Notes: generated from the sequence alone by a model not told the origin. DNA of 64,000 nucleotides from Palsa-883 sp963847615 (GCA_963847615.1 CAWKAN010000025.1:372001-436000), one strand, 5' to 3'; counted from the first letter of the stretch, positions 7,409 to 16,406 are shown. Numbers and translations: made by a program.

Positions 7409-10366
7409 ATGCCCGAGCCGACACCGCGCCGGATTGCCCTGCCCGACGCCCCGAGCCTGGTCGCCGGCCACGGCAGCGCGGCGATCCTCACCGCCGATGG
7501 CGAGCTGCTGGCCTGCCCGGCGGACGCGGCGGCGGTGGCGATCCGGGCGATGGACCCGCCGATGCTGGTGCATGCGCCGGCGACGCTGCGCCGGCTCGGC
7601 CTGCGGGCGCTGCCCTGCCTCGACCTGCTGGAGCTGTTCGCCTTCGTGCTGCCGGCGCGCCCCGCCGCGCCGACGCCGCGCGGCTTGGCGCTGGCGCTGG
7701 ACCTGGACGCCTCGGCCGGCGGGCTGGAGGCCGAGGTCGCCTTGCTGCCGGAGCTGGTCGAGCGGCTGCTGCGCCGGCTGGCGGCGGGGCGGGACCTGGC
7801 GCTGAACCGCGACGCCGCCGCGCTGGCGGCGCGCATGGGCCAGGCCGGCTGGGGCTGGGCGCCGTTCGTCATGGCGGCGCTCGGCCGGGCCGACGCCGCG
7901 GCCTCGGGTGAACCGCTGCGGGTCTGGAAGCGGCTGGCGGAGTGGGAGGACACGGCGCCGCTGCCGCCGCCCTCGTCGCTGCCGGTGCCGGAGATCGAGG
8001 CGCGGCGGCGGCTGGCGGCGATGCTGGGGCCGGGGGCGGAGCAGCGGCCGGGCCAGGCGGATTACGCCGGAGCCGCGGCCGCCGCCTTCGCGCCGCGGGA
8101 GGTGCGCGGCGATCCGCACCTGGTGCTGGCCGAGGCCGGCACCGGGACCGGCAAGACGCTGGGCTACATCGCGCCGGCCAGCCTGTGGGCGGAGAAGAAC
8201 CACGGCACGGTGTGGATCAGCACCTTCACCCGCCACCTGCAACGCCAGATCGACGCCGAGCTGGCGCGGCTGTTTCCCGACCCGGCGGAGCGGCGGCGGC
8301 GCGTGGTCGTGCGCAAGGGGCGCGAGAACTACCTCTGCCTGCTGAATTACGAGGAAGCGATCGGCCCGTTGGCGGGACCCAGCGGCGGCGGCCTAGGGAG
8401 CGGCCCCGGGGTGGGGCTGGGCGGCGGCGCGCTGCTGGCGGCCGCGGTGGTGCCGCTGGGGCTGATCGCCCGCTGGGCGCTGGCGACGAACGACGGCGAC
8501 ATCCAGGGCGGCGACCTGCCCGGCTGGATCGCCGAGCTGTTCGGCGCGGCGACGGTGCTGGGCCTGGCCGATCGGCGCGGCGAATGCATCCACGCCGCCT
8601 GCCCGCACTGGAAGCGCTGCTTCGTCGAGCACACCATCCGCCGGGCGCGGACCGCGCAGCTGGTGGTGGCGAACCATGCGCTGGTGATGGCGCAGGCGGC
8701 CTGGGGCGGGCTGGACGATGCCGCGGTGCCGACACGCTACGTGTTCGACGAGGGCCACCACGTGTTCGACGCGGCGGACGGCGCGTTCTCGGCCGAGTTG
8801 TCGGGGCTGGAGACCGCGGAGCTGCGCCGCTGGCTGCTCGGCGCCGAGGGCGGCCGGTCGCGCGCCCGCGGGCTGCGGCGGCGGCTGGACGAGCTGGTCG
8901 TCGGGCGCGCGGCGCTGGAGGCGCCGCTGGACGCGGCGTTGCAGGCGGCGCGGGCCTTGCCGGCGCCCGGCTGGTCGATGCGGTTGGCCGACGACGGGCC
9001 GGAACTGGCCGGCCTGGAGCAGGGGGGGCCGGAGCAAGCCGGGCCAGGGGCGGCGCGGCCAGGGGCGGCGTGGCCAGGGGCGGCCCGGCCAGAGCCGGCG
9101 CGGGCGAACCCGACCGAGGCATTCCTCCGCCTGCTGCGCCGCCAGGTGCTGGCACGCGTGATCGGCGACGGGGAGCCGGGCTCGCGCGCGTCCTGGGGGG
9201 CGCTGGAATGCGACCTGTTCCCCCCGGTGGAAGCGCTGCCGGAGGCGGCGGATCGGCTGGCCCGCGCGCTGGGGCGGATCGTCGCGCCGCTGGAGACGCT
9301 GCGCAGCCGGCTGGCGGCACGGCTGGAGGACGAGGCGGAGGACATGGACGCCGCCACAAGGGTGCGGATCGAGGCGACCTGCCGCTCGCTCGGGCGGCGG
9401 GCGATCGATCCGCTGACCGCCTGGCGCGGCATGCTGGGCGGCCTCGCCGAGGGCCCGGGCGAGCCGGGGCAGCGCCCGCAGCACGTGATGTTCCTGCGGC
9501 TCGACCGGCGGGCGGCGGGGGACCGCGATGTCGGCCTGCACCGGCACTGGCTCGATCCGACGGTGCCCTTCGCGATGAGCCTGGCGGCGCCGGCGCACGG
9601 GCTGCTGGTGACCTCGGCGACGCTGCGCGATTCCGGCGAGGCGGATGCCGAGCTCTCGTGGGAGGCGGCGGAGGCGCGGGTGGGCGCGCCGCATTTGCCC
9701 TCGCCGGCGATCCGCGTGGCGGTGGCCAGCCCGTTCGACTACGCGGCGCAGACCCGGACCTTCATCGTGACCGATGTGGCCGCGGGCGACCTCGGCGCGC
9801 TGGCGGCGGCCTATCGGGCGCTGTTCGTGGCGGCCGGCGGCGGCGGCCTCGGGCTGTTCACCGCGATCCGGCGGCTGCAGGCGGTGCACGCGCGGATCGC
9901 GCCGGCGCTGGAGGCGGCGGGCATCCCGCTGTATGCTCAGCACGTCGATGCGATGGACAACGCCACGCTGGTCGACATCTTCCGCACCGAGGAGGAAAGC
10001 TGCCTGCTGGGCACCGACGCGATGCGCGACGGGGTGGACGTGCCGGGGCGGGCGCTGCGGCTGGTGGTGTTCGAGAAGGTGCCGTGGGCGCGCCCGGACA
10101 TCCTGCACCGCGAGCGGCGGGTCCACCTGTCCGGCGGCGATCCGAAGGGCTACGACGACCGGATCGCCCGGTTGCGGCTGCGCCAGGCGTTCGGCCGGCT
10201 GATCCGGCGCGGGACGGACCGCGGCGCCTTCGTGCTGCTGGACCGCCAGACGCCGAGCCGGCTGCTGTCGGCGTTCCCCGCCGGGGTGGCGGTGCGCCGG
10301 GTCGGACTGGCGCAGGCGGTGACGGAGGTCAGGGCGTTCCTGCGCGACGCCGACGAGGGCGGGTGA
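7409..10366 (+). CDS. Superfamily 2 DNA helicase of the XPD/DinG type with an Fe-S cluster
   Basis: A 985-residue protein taken from the ATG at 7409 (MPEPTPRR). Walker A is AEAGTGTGKT (about 240-249). A [4Fe-4S] site is expected from Cys310, Cys393, Cys398 and Cys404, the DinG/XPD spacing. The Walker B box is DEGH (about 447-450) and motif VI is QAFGRLIRR (about 925). Such helicases unwind 5'-to-3' at R-loops, forks or damaged DNA. The N-terminal 200 residues are an extra domain. A pentapeptide insert (535-564) interrupts the region between helicase motifs. The stop TGA (10364-10366) lies inside the terminal repeat of the palindromic element that follows, so that insertion set the protein's end. 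No partner gene identifies a pathway. Confidence 0.85.
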   Translation: MPEPTPRRIALPDAPSLVAGHGSAAILTADGELLACPADAAAVAIRAMDPPMLVHAPATLRRLGLRALPCLDLLELFAFVLPARPAAPTPRGLALALDLDASAGGLEAEVALLPELVERLLRRLAAGRDLALNRDAAALAARMGQAGWGWAPFVMAALGRADAAASGEPLRVWKRLAEWEDTAPLPPPSSLPVPEIEARRRLAAMLGPGAEQRPGQADYAGAAAAAFAPREVRGDPHLVLAEAGTGTGKTLGYIAPASLWAEKNHGTVWISTFTRHLQRQIDAELARLFPDPAERRRRVVVRKGRENYLCLLNYEEAIGPLAGPSGGGLGSGPGVGLGGGALLAAAVVPLGLIARWALATNDGDIQGGDLPGWIAELFGAATVLGLADRRGECIHAACPHWKRCFVEHTIRRARTAQLVVANHALVMAQAAWGGLDDAAVPTRYVFDEGHHVFDAADGAFSAELSGLETAELRRWLLGAEGGRSRARGLRRRLDELVVGRAALEAPLDAALQAARALPAPGWSMRLADDGPELAGLEQGGPEQAGPGAARPGAAWPGAARPEPARANPTEAFLRLLRRQVLARVIGDGEPGSRASWGALECDLFPPVEALPEAADRLARALGRIVAPLETLRSRLAARLEDEAEDMDAATRVRIEATCRSLGRRAIDPLTAWRGMLGGLAEGPGEPGQRPQHVMFLRLDRRAAGDRDVGLHRHWLDPTVPFAMSLAAPAHGLLVTSATLRDSGEADAELSWEAAEARVGAPHLPSPAIRVAVASPFDYAAQTRTFIVTDVAAGDLGALAAAYRALFVAAGGGGLGLFTAIRRLQAVHARIAPALEAAGIPLYAQHVDAMDNATLVDIFRTEEESCLLGTDAMRDGVDVPGRALRLVVFEKVPWARPDILHRERRVHLSGGDPKGYDDRIARLRLRQAFGRLIRRGTDRGAFVLLDRQTPSRLLSAFPAGVAVRRVGLAQAVTEVRAFLRDADEGG
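9014..9103. repeat. 15-bp minisatellite inside the helicase gene, six units
   Basis: Six consecutive 15-bp units (best-preserved unit CCAGGGGCGGCGCGG, three near-identical copies at 9044-9088) code for LEQGG, PEQAG, PGAAR, PGAAW, PGAAR and PEPAR. They form an in-frame low-complexity loop in an otherwise conserved enzyme. Confidence 0.9.
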
Positions 10367-10699
10367 GCGAAAGCAAGGCCGGGGCTCCGCCCCGAACCCC
10401 GCCAGGGGGGCGTTGCCCCCCTGGACCCCCCACCAGAGGCAGCGGCCTCTGGACTCCATGACTGGGAGTGTGGGGAGGGGGAGGGGGCGTGTGGGCGCGG
10501 CGAAGGGGCGCCGTCCGGCGTGCCGGACGGCGCCCCTTCGCCGCGCCCACACGCCCCCTCCCCCTCCCCACACTCCCAGTAAAGGGTTCCAAGGGCTCCG
10601 CCCTTGGCGGGGTTCCCCAATGGTACCCATGGGGGGCAGCGCCCCTTGGTGGGGTCTGGGGCGAAGCCCCGGCCTTGCTTTCGTTCACCCGATTGCCCT
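10356..10699. repeat. Composite palindromic element, copy 1 (full length)
   Basis: About 344 bp filling the gap between the helicase and phoR genes. The ends are AGGGCGGGTGAGCGAAAG and, inverted, CTTTCGTTCACCCGATTGCCCT. Inside are three small hairpins (GGGGCTCCGCCCC; CCAGGGGG/CCCCCTGG; CCAGAGGC/GGCCTCTGG), then a perfect 59-bp inverted repeat (10461-10519 and 10522-10580) with a GT loop, then three more hairpins (CCAAGGG/CCCTTGG and similar). It contains no coding capacity I would trust. Confidence 0.95.
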
Positions 10700-10788
10700 G
10701 GCGGCGCGGGCGATCCACCGGGACAGCGCGCGGCCGATGCTTTACCGTCGGGGACCGGCCATCAAGGACGGGCACTGGCGATTGAACC

Positions 10789-12336
10789 ATGCGAACCGGC
10801 GGAACCCTGCTGACGGTCCTGACGATTGCCGGCGCGCCGGTCCTGGCGCTGATCGTGCTGGCGGTCACCGGGGCGGCGACGCCGGCCGGCGCCGCGATCG
10901 CGATCGGCGCGACCCTGCTGGTGGCCGTGGCCCTGGCGCTGCTGTGGACCCGCGACCTCGACGTGCTGTCGGAGACGGTGCGCCGGTTGGGCGAGGACCA
11001 GCCTTCCGCCGAGACCCCCGCCCTGCCCGGGCTGGAACGCGTCGGGCGCGAGGTCGAGCGGTTGTCGCGCCGCCTGGCCGAGCGCTCGGCGCTGCTGGAG
11101 CGGCTGCGCCGGGCCGACGAGGCGATCGTCGAGCGGCTGCCCGACCCGCTGATCGTGCTGGCGGCGGATCGCTCGGTGCGCCGCGCCAACAGCGCCGCGC
11201 AGGCGGCGTTCGGTGCCGACATGGCGGCGGTGCTGCGCCATCCCGGCCTGCGTGGCGCGATTGACCGGGCGTTTGCCCCAGCGGCATCCATCCCGGCGGC
11301 ATCCATCCCGGCGGCGTCCACCCCAGGTGGGGCCGCCCCAGGGGCGTCGATCCCAGGGGCGTCGATCCCAGGGGCGTCGGTTCCGGCGACGTCCACCATG
11401 GCGACACCCTCCATGGGGCCGTCCATCCTGGGGCCGTCCACGCTGGGGACGCCCACGCTGGGGGCATCCACTCCAGGGGCGGCCCAGGCGATGGTGCAGA
11501 TCGCGGAGATCAGCCTGCCGGCGCCGGTGGCCCGCGAGCTGCACGCCACCGTCGTGCCGATGGACCCGCCGCTGGCCGACGGCGGGCGCGCCGTGGTGGT
11601 GCTGTCGGACCGCACGCGGGAGCGCGCGGTGGAACGCATGCGCGCCGATTTCGTCGCCAATGCCAGCCACGAGCTGCGCACGCCGCTGGCCTCGCTGATG
11701 GGTTTCATCGACACGCTGCGCGGCCCGGCGGCCGACGATCCGCCGGCGCAGCAGCGCTTCCTCGGCATCATGGCGGGGCAGGCGGCGCGGATGAACCGGC
11801 TGATCGACGACCTGCTCAGCCTGTCGCGGATCGAGCTGACCGAGCACCAGGCGCCGGCGGGGCGGATCGACCTGGCCGAGCTGCTGCGCGGGCTGGAAGC
11901 CGGGTTCGAGCCGCGGCTGGCCGAGCGCGGCGTGACGCTGGACCTGGCGCTGGCCGATCCGCTGCCGCCGGTGTTGGGCGATGCCGACCAGCTGCTGCAG
12001 GTGGCGCAGAACCTGCTGGACAACGCGGTGAAGTATGGCCGCGAGGGCGGCGTGGTGCGGCTGGCGGCGGCGCCGGCGGCGGGTCCGCGCTGGCCGGCGC
12101 GGCCCGGCGTGGTGTTGACCGTCACCGACCAGGGGCCAGGCATTCCGCGCGAGCACCTGCCGCGGCTGACCGAGCGGTTCTACCGGGTGGACGCCGGCCG
12201 CTCGCGCGCGGTCGGCGGCACCGGCCTGGGCCTCGCCATCGTCAAGCACATTGTCAACCGCCATCGCGGCCAGTTGGCGATCGAGAGCGAATCGGGCGTC
12301 GGCACCACGGTCAGCGTCTGGCTGCCGACGGCCTGA
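10789..12336 (+). CDS. PhoR-like membrane sensor histidine kinase (orphan)
   Basis: 515 residues. Two N-terminal membrane helices (about 7-28 and 33-51) are followed by a PAS-like region and a kinase core. The phosphoacceptor is His294 in NASHELRTP. The ATP-binding domain has an N box (QNLLDNAVKYG), DQGPGIP, an F box (LTERFYRVD) and GGTGLGLAIV. The arrangement resembles PhoR, the phosphate-starvation kinase, but no phoB, pstSCAB or phoU is adjacent, so the name is by domain resemblance only. Fourteen 15-bp units (11281-11490) put a 70-residue Ala/Ser/Pro spacer into the PAS-like region, which could alter signal transmission or simply be tolerated as a loop. Transcription probably starts in the 89 bp after the palindromic element. 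Confidence 0.8.
   Translation: MRTGGTLLTVLTIAGAPVLALIVLAVTGAATPAGAAIAIGATLLVAVALALLWTRDLDVLSETVRRLGEDQPSAETPALPGLERVGREVERLSRRLAERSALLERLRRADEAIVERLPDPLIVLAADRSVRRANSAAQAAFGADMAAVLRHPGLRGAIDRAFAPAASIPAASIPAASTPGGAAPGASIPGASIPGASVPATSTMATPSMGPSILGPSTLGTPTLGASTPGAAQAMVQIAEISLPAPVARELHATVVPMDPPLADGGRAVVVLSDRTRERAVERMRADFVANASHELRTPLASLMGFIDTLRGPAADDPPAQQRFLGIMAGQAARMNRLIDDLLSLSRIELTEHQAPAGRIDLAELLRGLEAGFEPRLAERGVTLDLALADPLPPVLGDADQLLQVAQNLLDNAVKYGREGGVVRLAAAPAAGPRWPARPGVVLTVTDQGPGIPREHLPRLTERFYRVDAGRSRAVGGTGLGLAIVKHIVNRHRGQLAIESESGVGTTVSVWLPTA
11281..11490. repeat. 15-bp minisatellite inside the kinase gene, 14 units
   Basis: Fourteen back-to-back 15-mers run from 11281 to 11490, all with the same phase. 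The first two are identical (GCGGCATCCATCCCG) and later ones drift (GGGGCGTCGATCCCA twice, GGGCCGTCCATCCTG and so on). They code for pentapeptides of the type [A/G]-A-S-[I/T]-P: AASIP, AASIP, AASTP, GGAAP, GASIP, GASIP, GASVP, then more diverged forms. Confidence 0.95.
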
Positions 12337-12502
12337 TCCCGGGTGCCGGAAATTATTTCCCGCCCATTGTTTCGGGCGGCCTTGCGTAGCCGCATCATCA
12401 TGCCGGCGAAGCATGCCCCGGCGGGAGCCCACCGGCATTCACCGATCGTTGCCCGCGGCGGTCGGCGCGCTCCGGTGATGCGACCTGGGCGCTGGCTGCA
12501 TC

Positions 12503-12878
12503 GCAAGCAAGTCAAGGATTCCAACACGGAGGAAGCGCGGAGGGCCACGCAGGGCCACGGAGAAGCAAGAAATTTGGGCGCTTCGCGCTGTCGTCGGTTC
12601 CGGCCCCGCGCGCAGCGCATCGATGCCTTCTCCGTGGCCCTGCGTGGCCCTCCGCGCTAAAATTCTTGGCTCTTATGGCGTTGACTGTTGGACGGCCCCG
12701 TAGGGCGGAAAAGCGCAGCGCCTTCCGCCGTCGGACGATGGCGGGATATGTTGTTGGGGACGTCGGCAGATGCGAGCGGCTCGCCCGGCGGTGGCGGAAG
12801 GCGCTGCGCTTTTCCGCCCTACGGGACCGTCCAACAGTCAACGCCATAAGAGCGAAATTCTTGCTTACTTGCTTGCTT
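12503..12878. repeat. Outer palindrome (CGCGGAGGGCCACGCAGGG family), split by a nested element
   Basis: The left arm (about 12503-12573: GCAAGCAAG...GGAAGCGCGGAGGGCCACG...CACGGAGAAG) pairs with the right arm starting at about 12628 (CTTCTCCGTGGCCCTGCGTG...). The right arm is interrupted at 12660 and resumes after 12863 with TTGCTTACTTGCTTGC. This is a typical non-coding palindromic repeat, here serving as target for the element at 12669-12854. The rest of the 740-bp gap between phoR and the AsmA-like gene shows no gene. Confidence 0.8.
12660..12863. mobile_element. MITE-like palindromic element with 9-bp flanking direct repeats
   Basis: A 186-bp element (12669-12854) has long terminal inverted repeats beginning GCTCTTATGGCGTTGACTGT and ending with the complement ACAGTCAACGCCATAAGAGC. 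Pairing extends about 65 bp inward through GTAGGGCGGAAAAGCGCAGC with one mismatch. It is flanked by exact copies of AAATTCTTG at 12660-12668 and 12855-12863, a likely target-site duplication, and sits inside the right arm of the older palindrome. It encodes no transposase. Confidence 0.85.
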
Positions 12879-13076
12879 GCCTGCGGACGCTGCGAACCCG
12901 CCCAGGGCCGACCGGTCGGTCAACAATCGCGGCCAGGGGATGGGTGAATCCCGCAGGGCGGAGGCCGGGGGCCGGCATCCACGACTGTGCTTGCTGCATG
13001 CAGGCAAGGCGTGGATGCTGGCCTGCGCCCGGCATGCCGTGGGCGGGACGCCGCTGGGGCAATCCGTCCGCCGGTA

Positions 13077-16000
13077 TCAGAACAGCCCGAACAGCCCGCG
13101 CAGAAATCCCGGCGTCAGCGCCGACAGCGGATTGACCGTCACGTCCGGATCGTCCAGCGCCCCGCGCACCGAGTAGTTCGCGGCAAACAGCCCGCCGCCC
13201 TGCTCGGGACTGAACAGCCGCCCCACCAGCGGAATATGCCCCAGCAACGAATTGAAGAAATACGCCGGCACGATGGTGCCATCGAGCGCGATGCGCCGCT
13301 GGTCGAGGTCGATCGTGCCCTTGGCGGTCAACCCCAGCGAGGAACTGAACGCCCGTGCATCGGTCAGGCTCAGCGTGTCCTCGGTCAGCCGGAACGGTGC
13401 CACCAGGTGGCTGAAGCCGAGCCCCGGCCCGCGCAACACCTCGACCAGCCCATACAGCGTCATCGCCTGCAGCAGCCGCGCCAGAACCGGTGCGTCGCCG
13501 ATCCGGAAATCCGTAAGCTCGACGCTACCCGCGAGCGCATGATCCGGTGCCGCATCGTCATAGCCGCCGGTCACCCGCAACTGGCCGCCCTGCATGTGCC
13601 TGATCAGGTCGAGCCCGCCCAGCAGCTCGCCGGCATTCGCCGCGGTCGCGGTGAACGTGCGCCTGCCTTGCACCGGATCGATCCGGACCGCGAAGCTATC
13701 CTTCGGGCCGGTCAGCCCGTCCACCTCCAGGTGACGCAGCAGGCCGCCGTCACTGTCGGCCCGCGCCACCAGCGCGGTGACCGCGTGGTCGCCGGCCATG
13801 ATCACCCGCGCGAAGCGCGCGTCCAGCATCCAATGCGGTCCGGACGGCGCCGCCGGCCGCGCGCGCGGCACGTGCGGCGTCGGCTGGCGCGTCAGCCGGG
13901 CCGACAGGTCGAGCGTCGGGCCGCTCAGGCTGACGGCGATCGGGCCCGCCGCGTCGCCCTGGCCGACCCCGGCGATCGGCAGCCGGATGGTGCCGCTCGC
14001 CTCGGTGCGGCCGAGCACCAGGCGGTCGATCCGCACCACCGCGGGCTTGCCGCCGATACAGCCGACGCTGCCCGTGGCGGCCGCCCCGTCGCCGCGCACG
14101 ACGACGTTGTCGATGCCGCTCAGCCGGTCATGCGACAGCACGAGGCGCCCCGATGCCGTCAGCGCCACCCCGGCCGGCTTGCGCCAGGCCAGCGCGGTCA
14201 GCGCCACCGTCGCCGGCGTCAGGTCGGCGGTCACGGCGATGTCGCCGCCGCCGTCGCGCCGCTCGGTCAACGTCGCCTCCAGGCCGATCGGCCCCGCCAG
14301 CGCCTCGCCGGTATCCAGCCCGACGGCGGCGAGCTGGCGTTCGTTCGGACGGCCGCTGACGGTGATCCGCTGCAACACCTGATCGGGCTTGCCGGCCCGA
14401 AAATCCATGCCACCCTGCACGCTCGCCGGGATGCCGGCCAGCGCCGCCGTGCCGCCGAGCGTCATGCCATCGACGTCGGCATCGAGGTCGAACACGCCCT
14501 GGTCCAGGTCGCGCCCGGCGACGATCGCGGAGAGATGCACCCCCTCCAGATGCGCCCGCGCATGGATCGCGACCTGGTCCATGCGCACATGCTCGTCGAG
14601 CGGCAAGGACAGCGTCAGCGTCCCGGTCACCTGACCCGCCGGGTCGTTCAGCGGCAGCTTGTGCTTGTCGAGCAGTTGCAGCCGCGGCTCGCGCAGCAGC
14701 GCCAGGGCCTCCGGCACCGATCCGGCGACCTGGGCCTCGATGGTGGCATACTGGTCGCGGTGCAGCAGGCCGGTGATCCGCATCCTGCCGCCGCGCAGCG
14801 ACAGGCCCGGGGCGGCGCCGGCCAGGGCTGCTGCGTTCGGGGCTGCTGCGTTCGGGGCCGCTGCGTTCGGCGCCGCAGCGGCCGGGGGCGTCGCGGTCGC
14901 GGCGCCGGTCCGGCCCGCCTCCTGCCGCTGCCGGCCGGACCGCAGGACGATCTCCAGCGTGTCCGGGTCCACGATGTTCAACACCGCCGCGCCGTTCTCG
15001 ATCGGCGGCACCGGGCGCAGCCAGTGCACCACCAGCCCGTCGCCGGCGACCGATCCGCTCGCCCGGGTCAGCGTCACCGTGGACAGATCCGGCGCCGCCT
15101 CCAGTCCGAGCTCGACATGCCCGCCATGCGCCGTGCCGGCGGTGATGTTCTCGGTGACCCAGGCCCGCGCACCGCTCGCCACCCCGGCCGGCCACAACCG
15201 CGGCAGATCGGCAGCGTCCAGCCGATCGAGCTCGACGCCCAGCGCCGCGGTCAGATGATCCGTGCCGCGGTCCAGCCAGCCGGTCGCCCGCACCACACTG
15301 TCCGCGCTGCCCGGGCGGCCCGGCAGCATGAGCCGCAGGCCGCGCAGCGTGGCGTGGTCCGCCGTCGCGTCGGCAACCACAGTCCCGCCGGCGATCGGCA
15401 GCACGCCGTCCGCCACGTGGATGTCGCCGGCACCGGCCTGCAGCGCGAGATGCAGCGCGACCAGCCGCATCGCGTCGTCGAGCTGCAGGTCCGCCTCGCC
15501 ACTGACAGGGAGGTCGAGCGCGCCCAGCGGCGCCGCGCGCGGCACCAGCCGGGCGATCGCCGCGGGCGTCACCGGGGTCAGCCGCAGGCGCAGCCGGACC
15601 GGCCCCTTGTCCGCCGGCAGGGTGGCGATCGCGGTCAGCCGCGCCCGCTGGTCGCCGAGCGCGAGCGACAGGTTGGCGCTGCCCTCCACCCCGCCTTTCG
15701 CGCCGCGGGTCAGGTCGAGTTCGGCGTGCGGCACTTGCCAGGTCGTGCCGAGCTGGCGGTCCACCACCACCAGCGCCGCATCGTGGATGCGCAACCGGTG
15801 CAACTGGCTGAACGGCCCGATGCGCGCCGCATTGCGATCGCTCGCCGGCGGCCGGGCCAGCTCGGCCAGCAGCGCCAGCAGCGCCCTGGCATCCATCGTG
15901 GCGCCCGCCGCGGCGGCCGCGTCCGGCGCCAACCCGCCGGCCACCGCCGCGATCGACCCGTCGGCCGCCCGGATCAGGCTGATGGCGGGCTGGTCGATCT

Positions 16001-16406
16001 CCAGCGCGCGCAGCGTGATGCGCCCGAACAGCAGGGCGTGCAGCGACAGCGAGATCGCCGCCCGCGGCACCGTGAGGACCCGCCGGGCCGTGCCCCCCGC
16101 GGTGGCGGACTGGCTGAACGTGACCGCGGTCAGCCGGAGGTCCAGCGGGCGGTCCAGGCCGAGCCGGTATCCCTCCCAGGCGAGCGCCGCCGAGCCGATG
16201 GTGATGTGCCCGGCTGTCATGTCCTGGTTCAGCGCCGCCTCGACCTGCCGGGTCAGCCAGGGCAGCTCCAGCGGCCCCTGTGCCAGGCGCCAGGCCAGGA
16301 CGCCGACCGCCGCGCCGCCCAGCACCGCCAGCGCGACCGCCAACGCCGCCAGCCGGTGCAACAGCACGCCGGCGTGACGCGCGGCTTGACCTGGCAGCCG
16401 CCTCAC
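13077..16406 (-). CDS. AsmA-like / YhdP-type large envelope protein
   Basis: 1109 residues starting at GTG 16406 (MRRLPGQA). One N-terminal membrane helix (about 16-38) is followed by a long, beta-rich periplasmic chain and an AsmA-like C-terminal domain ending VNPLSALTPGFLRGLFGLF. This size and plan match the YhdP/TamB/AsmA group, bridge-like proteins thought to carry phospholipid between inner and outer membranes. The specific substrate cannot be told from sequence. A pentapeptide insert (PNAAA repeats, about residues 502-531) lies in the middle. It is divergent from glnE with only 29 bp between the annotated starts, so one or both promoters must overlap coding sequence, or the glnE start is misplaced. 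Confidence 0.8.
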   Translation of the reverse strand: MRRLPGQAARHAGVLLHRLAALAVALAVLGGAAVGVLAWRLAQGPLELPWLTRQVEAALNQDMTAGHITIGSAALAWEGYRLGLDRPLDLRLTAVTFSQSATAGGTARRVLTVPRAAISLSLHALLFGRITLRALEIDQPAISLIRAADGSIAAVAGGLAPDAAAAAGATMDARALLALLAELARPPASDRNAARIGPFSQLHRLRIHDAALVVVDRQLGTTWQVPHAELDLTRGAKGGVEGSANLSLALGDQRARLTAIATLPADKGPVRLRLRLTPVTPAAIARLVPRAAPLGALDLPVSGEADLQLDDAMRLVALHLALQAGAGDIHVADGVLPIAGGTVVADATADHATLRGLRLMLPGRPGSADSVVRATGWLDRGTDHLTAALGVELDRLDAADLPRLWPAGVASGARAWVTENITAGTAHGGHVELGLEAAPDLSTVTLTRASGSVAGDGLVVHWLRPVPPIENGAAVLNIVDPDTLEIVLRSGRQRQEAGRTGAATATPPAAAAPNAAAPNAAAPNAAALAGAAPGLSLRGGRMRITGLLHRDQYATIEAQVAGSVPEALALLREPRLQLLDKHKLPLNDPAGQVTGTLTLSLPLDEHVRMDQVAIHARAHLEGVHLSAIVAGRDLDQGVFDLDADVDGMTLGGTAALAGIPASVQGGMDFRAGKPDQVLQRITVSGRPNERQLAAVGLDTGEALAGPIGLEATLTERRDGGGDIAVTADLTPATVALTALAWRKPAGVALTASGRLVLSHDRLSGIDNVVVRGDGAAATGSVGCIGGKPAVVRIDRLVLGRTEASGTIRLPIAGVGQGDAAGPIAVSLSGPTLDLSARLTRQPTPHVPRARPAAPSGPHWMLDARFARVIMAGDHAVTALVARADSDGGLLRHLEVDGLTGPKDSFAVRIDPVQGRRTFTATAANAGELLGGLDLIRHMQGGQLRVTGGYDDAAPDHALAGSVELTDFRIGDAPVLARLLQAMTLYGLVEVLRGPGLGFSHLVAPFRLTEDTLSLTDARAFSSSLGLTAKGTIDLDQRRIALDGTIVPAYFFNSLLGHIPLVGRLFSPEQGGGLFAANYSVRGALDDPDVTVNPLSALTPGFLRGLFGLF
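14827..14886. repeat. 15-bp minisatellite inside the AsmA-like gene
   Basis: The unit GCTGCTGCGTTCGGG occurs twice exactly (14827-14856), then twice in diverged form, coding on the minus strand for PNAAA pentapeptides. Confidence 0.9.

Noticed and set aside
10461..10580. Ordinary intrinsic terminator
   Set aside because: The stem is far too long (59 bp), lacks a U-tract, is part of a larger repeated element with its own ends, and occurs both after genes and before promoters.
10376..10690. Short proteins with reading GQSGERKQGRG... within the composite element
   Set aside because: They appear in every copy and both strands as translations of the repeat ends and hairpins; no ribosome site or codon signal.
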